A DNA stretch of 64,000 nucleotides, from NCBI GenBank assembly GCA_018333995.1, contig JAGXSG010000016.1, positions 92,010 to 156,009 on the forward strand, given 5' to 3'. Position 1 is the stretch's first letter; every line of letters starts with the position of its first letter. This document shows positions 15,570-24,084 of this stretch, piece after piece. This DNA comes from Clostridiales bacterium (GTDB taxonomy: Bacteria; Actinomycetota; Coriobacteriia; Anaerosomatales; SLCP01). Below the pieces are notes generated by a model that saw only the letters and a program-made list of their open reading frames with translations, had not been told where the DNA came from and did not search any database. Made by a program: the position numbers and the translations under genes.

Positions 15570-16097
15570 TCAAGGTCGCACCGGAGCGCCTGAACCGGAA
15601 TGGGCCCGTCGCCTGGTACCTTGCACGCGAGCAATCGCCGAGTGCGCATCGATGCTAACGCCGGGTTGACCAACGAGAAGGTTGACGATCGCAGCCGCCT
15701 CGCAAAGAGCGGAAAGTGCGACGAGATCGTCGTCGTAGTCAAGCGTGACACGAAACACCCCGTGGCCGTCAGCGGAGAAGTCCCAGCGGGTTTCGCCTTC
15801 GATGCCGCGTGGTGAACCGGCAAGCACCATGAGTTCGAGAGCGACGTGTTCGAGCACGTGCGGAAGCTCGGTGTTCGCGAGTTCGGCGATGATGCCGTGT
15901 GGCGAACCGCACTCACACCGGTGACGGACAATCCCAGGAAACGCCGAGAGCACACGGTCCGCCAAGCCCGGAACCGTTGCGGTCCCAAAACGTGTGCCCG
16001 GAGCAAGCCGCACGGTGGCTTCCACGCGAGCGTCCCCAACACGGACTCGCACGATTGAAAGCCGCGCGCCTGTTGTCTCACTCGGACCCGTCGCCAC
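15570..16097 (-). CDS. Free-standing cyanophycin synthetase-type N-terminal domain protein
   Basis: A 175-residue protein. The [19 protein letters not shown] segment and the later [23 protein letters not shown] and [12 protein letters not shown] segments match the N-terminal domain of CphA-type cyanophycin synthetases. That domain lies before the ATP-grasp and Mur-ligase domains. Neither of those domains is present here or next door, so it cannot make cyanophycin alone. It is the third gene of a small operon and overlaps the preceding gene by 20 bases at its presumed GTG start (16097). A later start is possible. Function unknown. Confidence 0.65.
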   Translation of the reverse strand: MATGPSETTGARLSIVRVRVGDARVEATVRLAPGTRFGTATVPGLADRVLSAFPGIVRHRCECGSPHGIIAELANTELPHVLEHVALELMVLAGSPRGIEGETRWDFSADGHGVFRVTLDYDDDLVALSALCEAAAIVNLLVGQPGVSIDAHSAIARVQGTRRRAHSGSGAPVRP

Positions 16098-16281
16098 ACC
16101 AGCACTTCCGCGTGCCGAGGTAGTATGCGAGCGAAGCGAGAAGCGCCATGCCGATTATGCCCGCAGCGACGAGCTTGACCGGGTCCGCATGTGTCACCCT
16201 GCGGACTTCCGCCCTCGCGAGCGCCTGAACCTCCTCGGCCCGGTGTCTCACATCGTCAATAGTCAGTCTGTCCTCAGACAT
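16078..16281 (-). CDS. Small single-helix membrane protein
   Basis: A 67-residue protein with an amphipathic, charged N-terminal half ([20 protein letters not shown]), one membrane helix ([20 protein letters not shown]) and a short CWC-containing tail. The ATG at 16281 follows a GGGGGA ribosome site. It lies 11 bases after a holin-family gene. The layout resembles the YqjD/YqjE pairs of enterobacteria, where a small tail-anchored protein accompanies a holin-superfamily III protein. That analogy is loose. Confidence 0.6.
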   Translation of the reverse strand: MSEDRLTIDDVRHRAEEVQALARAEVRRVTHADPVKLVAAGIIGMALLASLAYYLGTRKCWCGDGSE

Positions 16282-16292
16282 CCGTCCCCCCA

Positions 16293-16634
16293 TCATCGCT
16301 GCATGTTCTTAACTTTTAACACCACAAACACGGCCGAGCCGAGCACCAGCACGGCACCGATGGCGAGCAACGCTCCCGGCCATGTGAGCCACTCCGCGAG
16401 AAGTAGCAGCAGGCCAACCGCGATGAAACATACCCCAAATACGAGCAGGGTCGCGGCGGCGGCGGCCGAGACGATCGTAAACCCGAGTTTCTGCAGCGGA
16501 AGCACGATCTTCTGACGGACTAGTGCCTCGGCCTCCTGGCGCAGCCAATCAACGACGGTCTGCAGCAAATCGGCTACCGCATCGATGACGGTACGCTGTT
16601 CAGGAACCTTGGCGGCCCCACCTTGCTCGGCCAT
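16293..16634 (-). CDS. Phage-holin superfamily III (YqjE / Holin-X type) membrane protein
   Basis: A 113-residue protein with an amphipathic start (LLQTVVDWLRQEAEALVRQKI), then two long membrane helices separated by a short turn (AEWLTWPG), ending in basic KVKNMQR. Size, order and the LGFTIVSAAAAATLL helix fit the actinobacterial Holin-X / YqjE group. These are chromosomal envelope proteins despite their name. GGAGG lies 7 bases upstream of the ATG at 16634. It is first in a three-gene unit. There are no phage genes nearby. Confidence 0.7.
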   Translation of the reverse strand: MAEQGGAAKVPEQRTVIDAVADLLQTVVDWLRQEAEALVRQKIVLPLQKLGFTIVSAAAAATLLVFGVCFIAVGLLLLLAEWLTWPGALLAIGAVLVLGSAVFVVLKVKNMQR

Positions 16635-16749
16635 CGAGACACCTCCGCGAGATACGTCAATTCCGGCGCCCATGCGCCACATATAAGGTACCCCAAAAAC
16701 CAGCGCCGACCCGACTGGGCCGACGCTGGTGGAGCGTGTGTGGATACGT

Positions 16750-17394
16750 TTACCTGCCGAGAATTCGGTAGTTGACCGTAGCGACCCCGGTAAACCCAAG
16801 CGCTTTCGCGGTACCAGGACCCAGATCCCATACCCGGCCCGCGATGTGCGGTCCCCGGTCATTGACGACGGCCGTGACGACGCGGCCCCTGTACTCAAAC
16901 TGCACCTGCGTGCCAAACGGCAGCGTCTTGTGGGCGACGTTCATCATGCCCTGTGTGAGCACGGCGCCGCTTGCGGTCCGCCTACCGTAGAAGCCGGGAC
17001 CATACCACGATGCGCGCGCCGACAGCCACGCGCCGGAGTCCGCCGCCCGGCTCGGTGCCGCGGGAGTTGCCGCACGCGGCTTGGCGACGACCCTGGGCTT
17101 GGGGGCGGGCTTAGGCAGCGGCGCTTTCGCGCGCGCTGGCGGCGCCATTATGGCTGCCGGGATGGCAGTGCCATCGGCGACTGGCACTTTGTCATCCGCA
17201 TCGATCACGGTGACGGCCGACGCCACTCTCTCGCCTACGCCGAGGAGTTGCTGAGGCGCCATCCGGGGCGCCGCATCAGCGTGTGCCGCGGGCAACACCC
17301 CAGCGGCGAACAACGCTGCCACCGCGAGCGCCGCGGTTGCGGCAAGCGCTGTTGCGGCGAATACGGGCATGACGATCGCTTTACTGGAACTCAC
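16750..17394 (-). CDS. rlpA: RlpA-like secreted lytic transglycosylase / DPBB protein
   Basis: A 214-residue secreted protein. The GTG at 17394 has GGAGGT six bases upstream, and a signal peptide (VFAATALAATAALAVAAL...AHA) follows. A Pro/Lys-rich linker leads to a C-terminal double-psi beta-barrel (about residues 125-214) with ASWYGPGFYGRRTASG, MMNVAHKTLPFGT, VVNDRGPH and RVWDLGPGTAKALG. These are the RlpA signature, including the conserved NDRGP. RlpA proteins cleave or bind denuded peptidoglycan glycan chains at the septum. There is no SPOR domain. A 70-base structured element lies in its leader. Confidence 0.88.
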   Translation of the reverse strand: MSSSKAIVMPVFAATALAATAALAVAALFAAGVLPAAHADAAPRMAPQQLLGVGERVASAVTVIDADDKVPVADGTAIPAAIMAPPARAKAPLPKPAPKPRVVAKPRAATPAAPSRAADSGAWLSARASWYGPGFYGRRTASGAVLTQGMMNVAHKTLPFGTQVQFEYRGRVVTAVVNDRGPHIAGRVWDLGPGTAKALGFTGVATVNYRILGR

Positions 17395-17906
17395 ATACAC
17401 CTCCGAGTCCGGGGACAGAACTAGGCGGCGGACACGCGAGGCACGATAGGCACAGGGATATCCCTGAAAGAGGTGGTGCAAGAAGAGTGGGTGTAGCTGC
17501 CTCGCGCCGGCTTAGGGGGCCTGATGGCCGCCACCTGATGCCGATAGCACGGGTATGCTGTTGGCTTGGACCTCTTGTATGTTGAACTCGGTCGCCCGCG
17601 CGCCCCTAAGGCGCGGACCCGGCCGATCCGATCGGGTTTTGCGTCACACCCCGGGCGTCAGTCCGTACGGTCACCCCGATCGTCTCGTGACCGCGCCGCC
17701 CCGGCGGGCGCCTTTCACACTACACACGAGGACGGATACTACCACGAGATGGCCAATACGGCAAAACCGCTGACCTTTCCGCTGGTCTTTCCAGCCGGAG
17801 CTTCACCGTGCCGCGCTCGCGAGCCATTGGGGATACACGACGTTTGCACGTCGCTCGAACGGGTATCTGAAGACGTGGTGCGACACCAGGCCGAAAGGAG
17901 TACCTG
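17395..17906. other. Divergent 512-base gap between rlpA and the ABC exporter
   Basis: I see no convincing gene here. The gap holds the rlpA ribosome site and leader with a strong 8-bp closed structure (17436-17505). It also has a small hairpin GCCGAT-CCG-ATCGGG followed by TTTT (17622-17640) that could end a short plus-strand RNA, and the ribosome site GAAAGGAG of the exporter ATPase. No known riboswitch consensus (c-di-AMP, TPP, cobalamin) could be matched by eye. Confidence 0.5.
17436..17505 (-). promoter_or_regulatory. Structured RNA element in the rlpA leader, unassigned
   Basis: GCGAGGCA (17436-17443) is complementary to TGCCTCGC (17498-17505). They enclose about 54 bases that include the 14-base palindrome CAGGGATATCCCTG (17453-17466) and two CACCAC/CACCCAC-like C-rich strands on the minus strand. 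It ends 41 bases before the rlpA GTG, so it would sit in the 5' leader. It may be a cis-regulatory RNA or a protein-binding site. Confidence 0.35.
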
Positions 17907-18767
17907 ATGACCGTCCCCGCCATCATGGTCGAGAACTTGAGCTTCTCATACGGCGACATAGAGGCGGTCAAGGACGTCAGCTTCGACGTCGCGCCCGGTG
18001 AGATCCTCGGATTCCTCGGCCCCAACGGCGCCGGCAAGTCCACAACGATCAAGATGCTGACCGGCCAGCTTCCCCCCAAGAGCGGACGCGCGGAGATCCT
18101 CGGGAGGGAGATAGGACGCGACGACCCGGTCTTACAGGCGCAAATCGGGGTCTGCTTCGAAGAGAAGAATCTCTACCTCAACATGTCGGCGCTTGAGAAC
18201 CTTGACTTCTTCGCATCGCTGTACGGCATCAAGAACCCTGGCTCTCTCGAGGTGCTGCGCAGGGTGGGCCTGGGTGACCGCGCGAAAGATCGCCTCCACA
18301 GCTTCTCGAAGGGCATGCGCCAGCGCATGATGATCTCGCGAGCATTCATCAACAAGCCTAAGGTGCTCTTCCTGGACGAACCCACCGACGGGCTCGACCC
18401 GGTCACGTCGGCCCAGATCCGCATGACCATCAAGGAGGAGGCCGAGCGGGGCGCGGCGGTACTTCTCACGACGCACGAGATGTTTGAGGCCGATCAGCTC
18501 GCGGACCGTGTGGCGTTCATCAACGAAGGGAGAATCGTTGCGCTGGACTCCGCCGAGAACCTCAAGCTCAAGTACGGTACTCGCTCCGTACGCATCCGGT
18601 TGCGCGACGGCGACGGCGTTCACGAGGAGCACATCCCACTCGGTGACGCGGGTTCCTCGGCCCGGATCGCCGAACTTGCGGCCTCACCGGAGCTCATGAC
18701 GATTCACACCGAAGAAGCGACGTTGGAGGCGGTATTCATCAAGCTCACGGGCAGGGGGCTGGAGTAG
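17907..18767 (+). CDS. ABC transporter ATP-binding protein (NatA/ABC-2 type)
   Basis: A 286-residue ATPase of an ABC-2 exporter. Walker A is GPNGAGKST (about residue 38), the Q-loop region is VCFEEKNLY, the signature is FSKGMRQRM, Walker B is VLFLDEPTDGLDP and the switch histidine is in TTHEM. A roughly 70-residue C-terminal extension follows the ATPase fold, as in NatA-type proteins. GAAAGGAG precedes the ATG. Its stop touches the start of the first permease, so ATPase and permeases are translationally linked. The substrate cannot be inferred. Confidence 0.93.
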   Translation: MTVPAIMVENLSFSYGDIEAVKDVSFDVAPGEILGFLGPNGAGKSTTIKMLTGQLPPKSGRAEILGREIGRDDPVLQAQIGVCFEEKNLYLNMSALENLDFFASLYGIKNPGSLEVLRRVGLGDRAKDRLHSFSKGMRQRMMISRAFINKPKVLFLDEPTDGLDPVTSAQIRMTIKEEAERGAAVLLTTHEMFEADQLADRVAFINEGRIVALDSAENLKLKYGTRSVRIRLRDGDGVHEEHIPLGDAGSSARIAELAASPELMTIHTEEATLEAVFIKLTGRGLE

Positions 18768-20015
18768 ATGGAGCCCACCGCCACCCGGTTAGGGATTCTC
18801 CGTGCGCTCCTGAGAAAGGAGATGGTCGCGTACTCGCGTGACAAGCTCTACCTGTTCCTGACCCTGCTCACGCTCGTGTTCGCAATCTCCGCATTCTGGA
18901 TCATCCCCGATTCGGTGGACGAGACGGTTACCCTCGCGGTAGCTCCCCCCGTCGAGACCCTCGTCTCGCGAGGCGTCGACTCGCTCATTGAGATGGGGAC
19001 TTCCCCGGAGCAACTCGCCGCGCTGACCTCAGCTGATCTCGCCGAGGAACAACCGGGTCTGCGTCTCCTTGAGTTCGAAAGCAAGGCCGATCTTGCCGCC
19101 GTAATCGAAGGTTCCGCCGAGGCGTGGCGGACGGAAGATGGCGAGATAGTGGTGCGCGACGCTCGTGCGGGCGATCTGGACCAGGAGGGCGCTGAGCGCG
19201 TAAGCGTCGGGATCGGCGTCGCGTTTCCTGAAACGTTCATCGCCGATGTCGCTCGCGGCGCCGGCGATGTGACCGTCACCGTGTACTCTGACGCCGCGGT
19301 GCCGGAGGAGATCGAAAGCGCGGTGAAGGGCTTTGTGCGCGAGGCGGCTTTCCAGCTCGCCGGAGAACAGCTACCCGTCGAGATGCCGTCTGCGGGTGTC
19401 ATCGTGCTCGGAAAAGACCGCATGGGCGACCAGGTCTCCATGCGCGACAAGCTCATCCCGATGCTCGCCTTCATGATCCTCCTCATGGAGACGTTCTCGA
19501 TGGCTTCCCTCATCAGCGTAGAGGTCTTGAGGCGCACCGTGACCGCGGTGCTCGTCACACCCGCACGCATAGCCGACTTTCTTGCCGCGAAGTCAATATT
19601 CGGGACGGGCATGGCGCTCGTCCAAGGCGTCATCGTACTCGCCCTTCTGGGAGCGTTCACCGCACAAAACTGGTGGCTGCTGGTTCTGACCGTTCTTCTC
19701 GGCTCAATGATGTTTACCGGCGTCGCGATGATTGTCGGTGCCGCCGGCAAGGACTTCCTCGGCCAGCTGTTCTACGCAATGGTGTTCACCGTCCCGCTCA
19801 TCATCCCGGCGGCCTCGGTACTCTTTCCCGGCACGGCCGCAACATGGGTGCAGGCAATCCCGACCTACCCCGTACTCGCCGCCCTTGTCGACATCACGAT
19901 ATATGACGCTCGATGGGCCGGCGTTTGGCACTACTTCGCGTTCGCACTGGCGTGGGTTGCCGTGCTCTTTGGCGCTGGCCTGCTCACGCTGAAGCGGAAG
20001 GTGGAGTCGCTATGA
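18768..20015 (+). CDS. ABC-2 type permease (first)
   Basis: A 415-residue membrane protein with one N-terminal helix (LYLFLTLLTLVFAISAFWII), a large extracytoplasmic domain (about residues 50-225) and a cluster of five or six helices at the C-terminus. It contains the AGKDFLGQLFYAMVF and LFPGTAATW helix boundaries typical of ABC2_membrane_3/NatB permeases. It begins directly at the ATPase stop and overlaps the second permease by 4 bases (ATGA). It probably pairs with that permease as a heterodimer. Confidence 0.85.
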   Translation: MEPTATRLGILRALLRKEMVAYSRDKLYLFLTLLTLVFAISAFWIIPDSVDETVTLAVAPPVETLVSRGVDSLIEMGTSPEQLAALTSADLAEEQPGLRLLEFESKADLAAVIEGSAEAWRTEDGEIVVRDARAGDLDQEGAERVSVGIGVAFPETFIADVARGAGDVTVTVYSDAAVPEEIESAVKGFVREAAFQLAGEQLPVEMPSAGVIVLGKDRMGDQVSMRDKLIPMLAFMILLMETFSMASLISVEVLRRTVTAVLVTPARIADFLAAKSIFGTGMALVQGVIVLALLGAFTAQNWWLLVLTVLLGSMMFTGVAMIVGAAGKDFLGQLFYAMVFTVPLIIPAASVLFPGTAATWVQAIPTYPVLAALVDITIYDARWAGVWHYFAFALAWVAVLFGAGLLTLKRKVESL

Positions 20016-21076
20016 GCCTCTCTCGCATCTGGGCCGTGTTGCGTAAAGACCTCGCGCTTGGCCCTCGCTCTCCGTTCTTCCTCTACACGCTCGTACTGCC
20101 GATCGTGCTCACCGTGCTCTTCCAGTTCGCATTCGGCTCACTGTTCGAACCGCGCCCGCGCCTGGGCATCGTGGACTCGGACGGCTCGGCGATTGTGACC
20201 ATGCTTCGCCAGGCCGAGGGTATCGAGCTCACGCTCATAGCTGATGCGGTTGAGCTCAAGGAGCAAGTGGAGGCAAACGACCTCGACGCGGGGCTCGTGC
20301 TGCCCGCCGGCTTCGACGAAGCCGTTAGAGGCGGTGAGCGTCCGGTGCTCGAGTTCTACATCGGTGGCGAGAGCTACGCTTCGAACCGCGCGATCCTCAC
20401 CGTGACGGCGCTCGACGCGATCCGAGCGCTTGAGGGTGATGCCGCTCCCGTCACCGTCGAGCTGGTGAGCTTGGGTGAAGAGGGGTTGCCCATCACGCTC
20501 AGGCTCGTACCCATCATCATCTTCTATGCGCTCGTCCTTTCCGGTGTCTTTGTCCCGGGATCGAGCCTCGTCGAGGAGAAGGAGCGCGGAACGCTCTCGG
20601 CGCTCCTCGTGAGCCCCGTGAAAGTGAGCGAGATCCTCGTCGCCAAGTGGAGCCTCGGCGTGCTCCTCACCTTCACGATGGCAATGCTCACGCTCGTGCT
20701 CAACAGCGCAATCGGCGGCAATCCGTTCGACGTGGTGATAGTCATCCTTGTCGCCGCAATACTCACCTCAATGCTCGGCCTGCTCGTTGGCGTCGTTTCG
20801 AAGGACTCGACGATGATGTTTGGTCTCATCAAGGGAGTGGGCGTGTTCCTGTTCGCTCCCGTGCTCTGGTACCTCTTCCCCGATTGGCCGCAGTGGATCG
20901 CCAAGCTCTTCCCGCTCTACTGGATCATCGAACCGATCTGGCAGGTCTCGATCCTGGGCGGCTCGATCGTGGACGTGGCTGCAGAGCTCGCGATCGCGCT
21001 CGGCATGGCGATGGCCCTGCTCCCGCTCATCATCATGCTCGCCCGCCGCATGCAGGCGCAGATGGCCGCACGGTAG
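20012..21076 (+). CDS. ABC-2 type permease (second)
   Basis: A 354-residue permease with the same plan as its neighbour: N-terminal helix (FFLYTLVLPIVLTVLFQFAF), an outer domain beginning PRPRLGIVDSDG, and a six-helix C-terminal block. The family signature region VPGSSLVEEKERGTLSALLVSPV is visible in two parts (SLVEEKERGT, ALLVSPV). The start is the ATG at 20012 inside the previous stop. With the ATPase it forms a complete two-permease exporter. Confidence 0.88.
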   Translation: MSLSRIWAVLRKDLALGPRSPFFLYTLVLPIVLTVLFQFAFGSLFEPRPRLGIVDSDGSAIVTMLRQAEGIELTLIADAVELKEQVEANDLDAGLVLPAGFDEAVRGGERPVLEFYIGGESYASNRAILTVTALDAIRALEGDAAPVTVELVSLGEEGLPITLRLVPIIIFYALVLSGVFVPGSSLVEEKERGTLSALLVSPVKVSEILVAKWSLGVLLTFTMAMLTLVLNSAIGGNPFDVVIVILVAAILTSMLGLLVGVVSKDSTMMFGLIKGVGVFLFAPVLWYLFPDWPQWIAKLFPLYWIIEPIWQVSILGGSIVDVAAELAIALGMAMALLPLIIMLARRMQAQMAAR

Positions 21077-21144
21077 CGCCCGATCCCTCCTCGCTCTGTC
21101 GAGTCACGGTACAATGTGCGCGACCGTGACACGTCAGGGGGACC

Positions 21145-22878
21145 GTGGAACAGCAGCTCATCTGCGAGAGGTACCGGCCGCTCGCCGAGCTCGGCGAAGG
21201 TGGTTACGGCAGCGTCGTGCTGGCCTACGACACCCGCATTCAGCGACGTGTCGCGATCAAGCGCCTGCCGTTCGCCCGTATTCGCGGTAGCTCGGGCGAG
21301 CCCGTCGGTCTGGCTGAGGCTCGTACCGCCGCCCTGCTCAACCACCCCGCAATCGTCACAGTCCACGAGTGGGACACCGACGCTGACGAGGCATTCATCA
21401 TCATGGAGCACGTCGACGGCGCGACCGTCGCCGATCTGCTCGAACTCTCCGGCGGCACGCTCTCGTTCGACGAAGCTGCCGCGATCCTCGAAGCCGTGGC
21501 TGACGCGGTCGCGTTCGCGCACGAAAACGGCGTCCTCCACCTCGATCTAAAGCCAGAAAACGTGCTCGTCACCACAGAAGGACGGGTCAAAGTGACCGAC
21601 TTCGGTGTCGCCGCGCTTTCCTCGGCGGCCGGCTACGGTCACGGCGCGGGAGGGACGCTCGGCAATATGCCGATCGAACAACTCCGCGGCGAGCCGGTTG
21701 ATGAGCGCACCGACACCTGGGCATTCGCGGTCCTCGCCTTCGAGTTGCTCACAGACGTAAACCCCTTTAGTGCCGACACATTCGAAGGCGCGATCTTTAA
21801 CGCGGAGATCATCGAGCCGCCCGCGCCGAGTGAGTTCGCGCCGGAACTGCCGCGTGCGCTCGACGACATCATCCTCGCCGCCCTGGCAACCGATCCGCGC
21901 GATCGCTACCAGGACGTTCGTACGCTCGCTGGGCACTTGTTGCGACACCTCGGCGACCCGGTCACGGGTCGCCGGTCGCTCGCCGATCTCGTCGCGGCCG
22001 CGCTTGGCGACGAAGCGGCGGCGAGCGGCGAGCGCATGCCTGGCGTCTGGGACCGCCTCATGCCGAGCCTCCCGTTGCTCTCCGGCGGCACCGCGGCGGT
22101 GGTAGCCGCGTGGCTCGCGTGGACGGGTCTGGCGCCTTTCGAACTCCCTATCGCCCCCGTGCTCGCCGCGGTCGCGCTCGCCGCCCTCGCCGCGGCGGTC
22201 GTGCCCGGTGCAGGTCTCGGTGTCGCCATCGCACTCCTCGCCGCCGGGCTCGTGCGAGCCGGGCTCGTGCTTCCCGGAGCTGGTGTCTTTATCGCGGGGA
22301 TGGTGGCGTGGTGGACCCTAGGACGCCGCGGCGCCGGTCTTCTGCCGATGTTCGCGGGGCCACCGCTTGCGGCGGTGTGGCTGGGACCGAGTGCGCCGCT
22401 CATTACGGGATTCACGACGCGACCGGTGCGGGCTGCGATACTGGGTTCGCTCACGGCGGCGCTAACCCTCGTCGCATCAACCCTGTCGGGCGCCGACGTT
22501 CCGTACGCTGACGTACGGTGGCACTTCTTCGTCGATCCGTGGGGCGCTTTTGCGCACCCAGACACGGGCGCGAGGCTGGCCGAGCTCATCTCGACTCCAG
22601 CGCCCCTCGCCGTCATCGCCGCATGGGGGCTCGCGGCCGCGATCATGTCGCTCGGATGCGCCCGGGCAAGCCGGAGCGGAGCCGTTCTTGGCGGGACGCT
22701 CGGCGTGGCAACACTGGCAGCGGGTCACTCGGCGGCTCAACTCATCACGACCGTCGTCAACGGCTCCGTTACATGGTCAGATGAGCTCTTGCCTGTGCGG
22801 CTGGCGGCCTCTTCTATACTGATGATGCTTCTCATCGCGGCGGGACCCCCCGTGCGCGGCGAGGAACAAGCGCCGTAG
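21145..22878 (+). CDS. Ser/Thr protein kinase with polytopic membrane C-terminus
   Basis: A 577-residue Hanks-type kinase. The glycine loop is GEGGYGSV (residues 17-24), the lysine is in VAIKRL (about 39), the catalytic loop is HLDLKPEN (about 132) and the metal motif is DFG (about 152). So it should be active, although the usual HRD is HLD. After residue 300 the chain becomes hydrophobic, with about seven or eight membrane helices. This differs from the single helix of PknA/PknB. It opens the FHA-PstP-FtsW/PBP-PknB cluster in the place of mycobacterial pknA. The signal sensed by the membrane part is unknown. The start is GTG 21145 with GGGGGA upstream. Confidence 0.9.
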   Translation: MEQQLICERYRPLAELGEGGYGSVVLAYDTRIQRRVAIKRLPFARIRGSSGEPVGLAEARTAALLNHPAIVTVHEWDTDADEAFIIMEHVDGATVADLLELSGGTLSFDEAAAILEAVADAVAFAHENGVLHLDLKPENVLVTTEGRVKVTDFGVAALSSAAGYGHGAGGTLGNMPIEQLRGEPVDERTDTWAFAVLAFELLTDVNPFSADTFEGAIFNAEIIEPPAPSEFAPELPRALDDIILAALATDPRDRYQDVRTLAGHLLRHLGDPVTGRRSLADLVAAALGDEAAASGERMPGVWDRLMPSLPLLSGGTAAVVAAWLAWTGLAPFELPIAPVLAAVALAALAAAVVPGAGLGVAIALLAAGLVRAGLVLPGAGVFIAGMVAWWTLGRRGAGLLPMFAGPPLAAVWLGPSAPLITGFTTRPVRAAILGSLTAALTLVASTLSGADVPYADVRWHFFVDPWGAFAHPDTGARLAELISTPAPLAVIAAWGLAAAIMSLGCARASRSGAVLGGTLGVATLAAGHSAAQLITTVVNGSVTWSDELLPVRLAASSILMMLLIAAGPPVRGEEQAP

Positions 22879-22898
22879 CGACGAGGGATACGAACCAC

Positions 22899-23657
22899 AT
22901 GAGCCTCCTGTCAGATCTCGAGGACCGCATCGCCGCAGCTGTCGAAGGCGTGTTCGCAGGCGCGTTCCGCTCGCCTATCCAGCCCGCCGAGATCGCTAAA
23001 GCGCTCGCCCGTGCGATGGACGACCGCACGGCTGTCGGCGTGGGCAAAGTCTACGCTCCCCACGTCTTCACCGTCGCGCTCTCCGAGGAAGATGACGACG
23101 CGATCGGCCCGTTCCGGCCGACACTCGCAGGCGAGCTGGCAACCTTTCTCACCGGTCACGCCGCCGAGCGTGGCTACCATCTTGCGGCGCGTCCGCGGAT
23201 CACATTTGCCGTTCACGACGACCTTAAGATCGGGCGCATCCGGGCGGCCGCTGAATCGGCGCCCGGCACCGAGCCCGAGCCCGACGCCGATGCCGATGCG
23301 TCCCCCGAGCCCGAGCCACTCGAATCACGATCGCCCGCAGCGCCGCCGCCGCTCATCCCGTCGCCGCACACGATGGCGACGGTCACGGTGAGCGGCATCG
23401 AGCACGACGTCGTGCTGACCGGTGACCGGGTAACGGTGGGACGGCTTGCTTCGTGTGACATCACGCTCATCGATGCAAACGTATCGCGAGAGCACGCCGC
23501 GTTCGTGCGCGAGGGTACCGGTTGGGCTATCGAGGACCTAGGCTCCACCAACGGGACGATGCTCGAAGGTGAGCCTGTGACGTGGTCACGCCTGCGAGAC
23601 GGTGACCGCGTAACACTCGGAACGAGCGAGCTTACCTACCACGAGCCGAGGAGATAG
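22899..23657 (+). CDS. fhaA: FhaA-like protein (DUF3662 plus FHA domain)
   Basis: A 252-residue cytoplasmic adaptor. An N-terminal DUF3662 domain (about residues 1-115; LEDRIAAAVEGVFAGAFRSPIQP, split as LEDRIAAAVEG and FRSPIQPAEIAKAL) is followed by an acidic Pro/Glu linker. A C-terminal FHA domain (about 165-250) has the phosphothreonine-binding motifs VGRLASCDI, VSREHA and DLGSTNGT. In mycobacteria FhaA binds phosphorylated partners of the PknA/PknB pathway and controls cell-wall synthesis. Here it sits directly downstream of a kinase. Confidence 0.93.
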   Translation: MSLLSDLEDRIAAAVEGVFAGAFRSPIQPAEIAKALARAMDDRTAVGVGKVYAPHVFTVALSEEDDDAIGPFRPTLAGELATFLTGHAAERGYHLAARPRITFAVHDDLKIGRIRAAAESAPGTEPEPDADADASPEPEPLESRSPAAPPPLIPSPHTMATVTVSGIEHDVVLTGDRVTVGRLASCDITLIDANVSREHAAFVREGTGWAIEDLGSTNGTMLEGEPVTWSRLRDGDRVTLGTSELTYHEPRR

Positions 23658-23661
23658 ACCT

Positions 23662-24084
23662 GTGGTCGACATCGTCTTACTCGTTGGCAAGCTCGTTCTT
23701 CTCGCTCTCCTCTACCTGTTCCTTTTCGCGGCGGTGCGTGCGGGACTTGGATACGTCCGCGCCGCCGGACCCGCCGCCCCGGGCGCGCGGCTTGCCCTTG
23801 CGGTGGTCGAGGGTCCGCGGGCGCTCATGGGCACTCGCATCCCGATCGCGGGGCCGGTCGTCATCGGGCGTTCACCCGGCGCTGACATAGTGATCGCGGA
23901 TGACTTCGTCTCTTCGACGCACGCGCGTGTGACCCCGGACACTGAGGGCGGAGCCGTCATCGAGGACCTCGGCTCGACAAACGGGACCGTCGTGAACGGT
24001 GTCCAGGTGGTGTCGGCCGTCACACTTTCAGCTGGTGACGTGATCGATCTTGGCACCGTCCGGCTCAAGGCGGTGAAAGAGTGA
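23662..24084 (+). CDS. fhaB: FhaB-like membrane-anchored FHA protein
   Basis: A 140-residue protein with one N-terminal membrane helix (IVLLVGKLVLLALLYLFLF) and a C-terminal FHA domain with IGRSPGADI, VSSTHARV and DLGSTNGTVVNG. The length and plan match FhaB/FipA of mycobacteria, which links kinase signalling to division. The start is GTG 23662 with GAGGAG upstream. Its stop overlaps the pstP start by 4 bases. Confidence 0.92.
   Translation: MVDIVLLVGKLVLLALLYLFLFAAVRAGLGYVRAAGPAAPGARLALAVVEGPRALMGTRIPIAGPVVIGRSPGADIVIADDFVSSTHARVTPDTEGGAVIEDLGSTNGTVVNGVQVVSAVTLSAGDVIDLGTVRLKAVKE

Noticed and set aside
16293..16634. Prophage remnant suggested by the holin-family gene
   Set aside because: The holin-superfamily III/YqjE group is chromosomal in many bacteria. 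No endolysin, capsid or integrase genes are nearby.
17395..17560. c-di-AMP (ydaO-type) riboswitch upstream of rlpA
   Set aside because: Suggested by gene context, but the conserved GGGGGACCC, GGGTGAA and CAGCTAAC..CGTAGGC segments are not present in order.
17566..17907. 113-codon plus-strand frame before the ABC ATPase
   Set aside because: Arg/Pro/Ser-rich translation, no ribosome site, and it runs into the ATPase start region. It looks non-coding.
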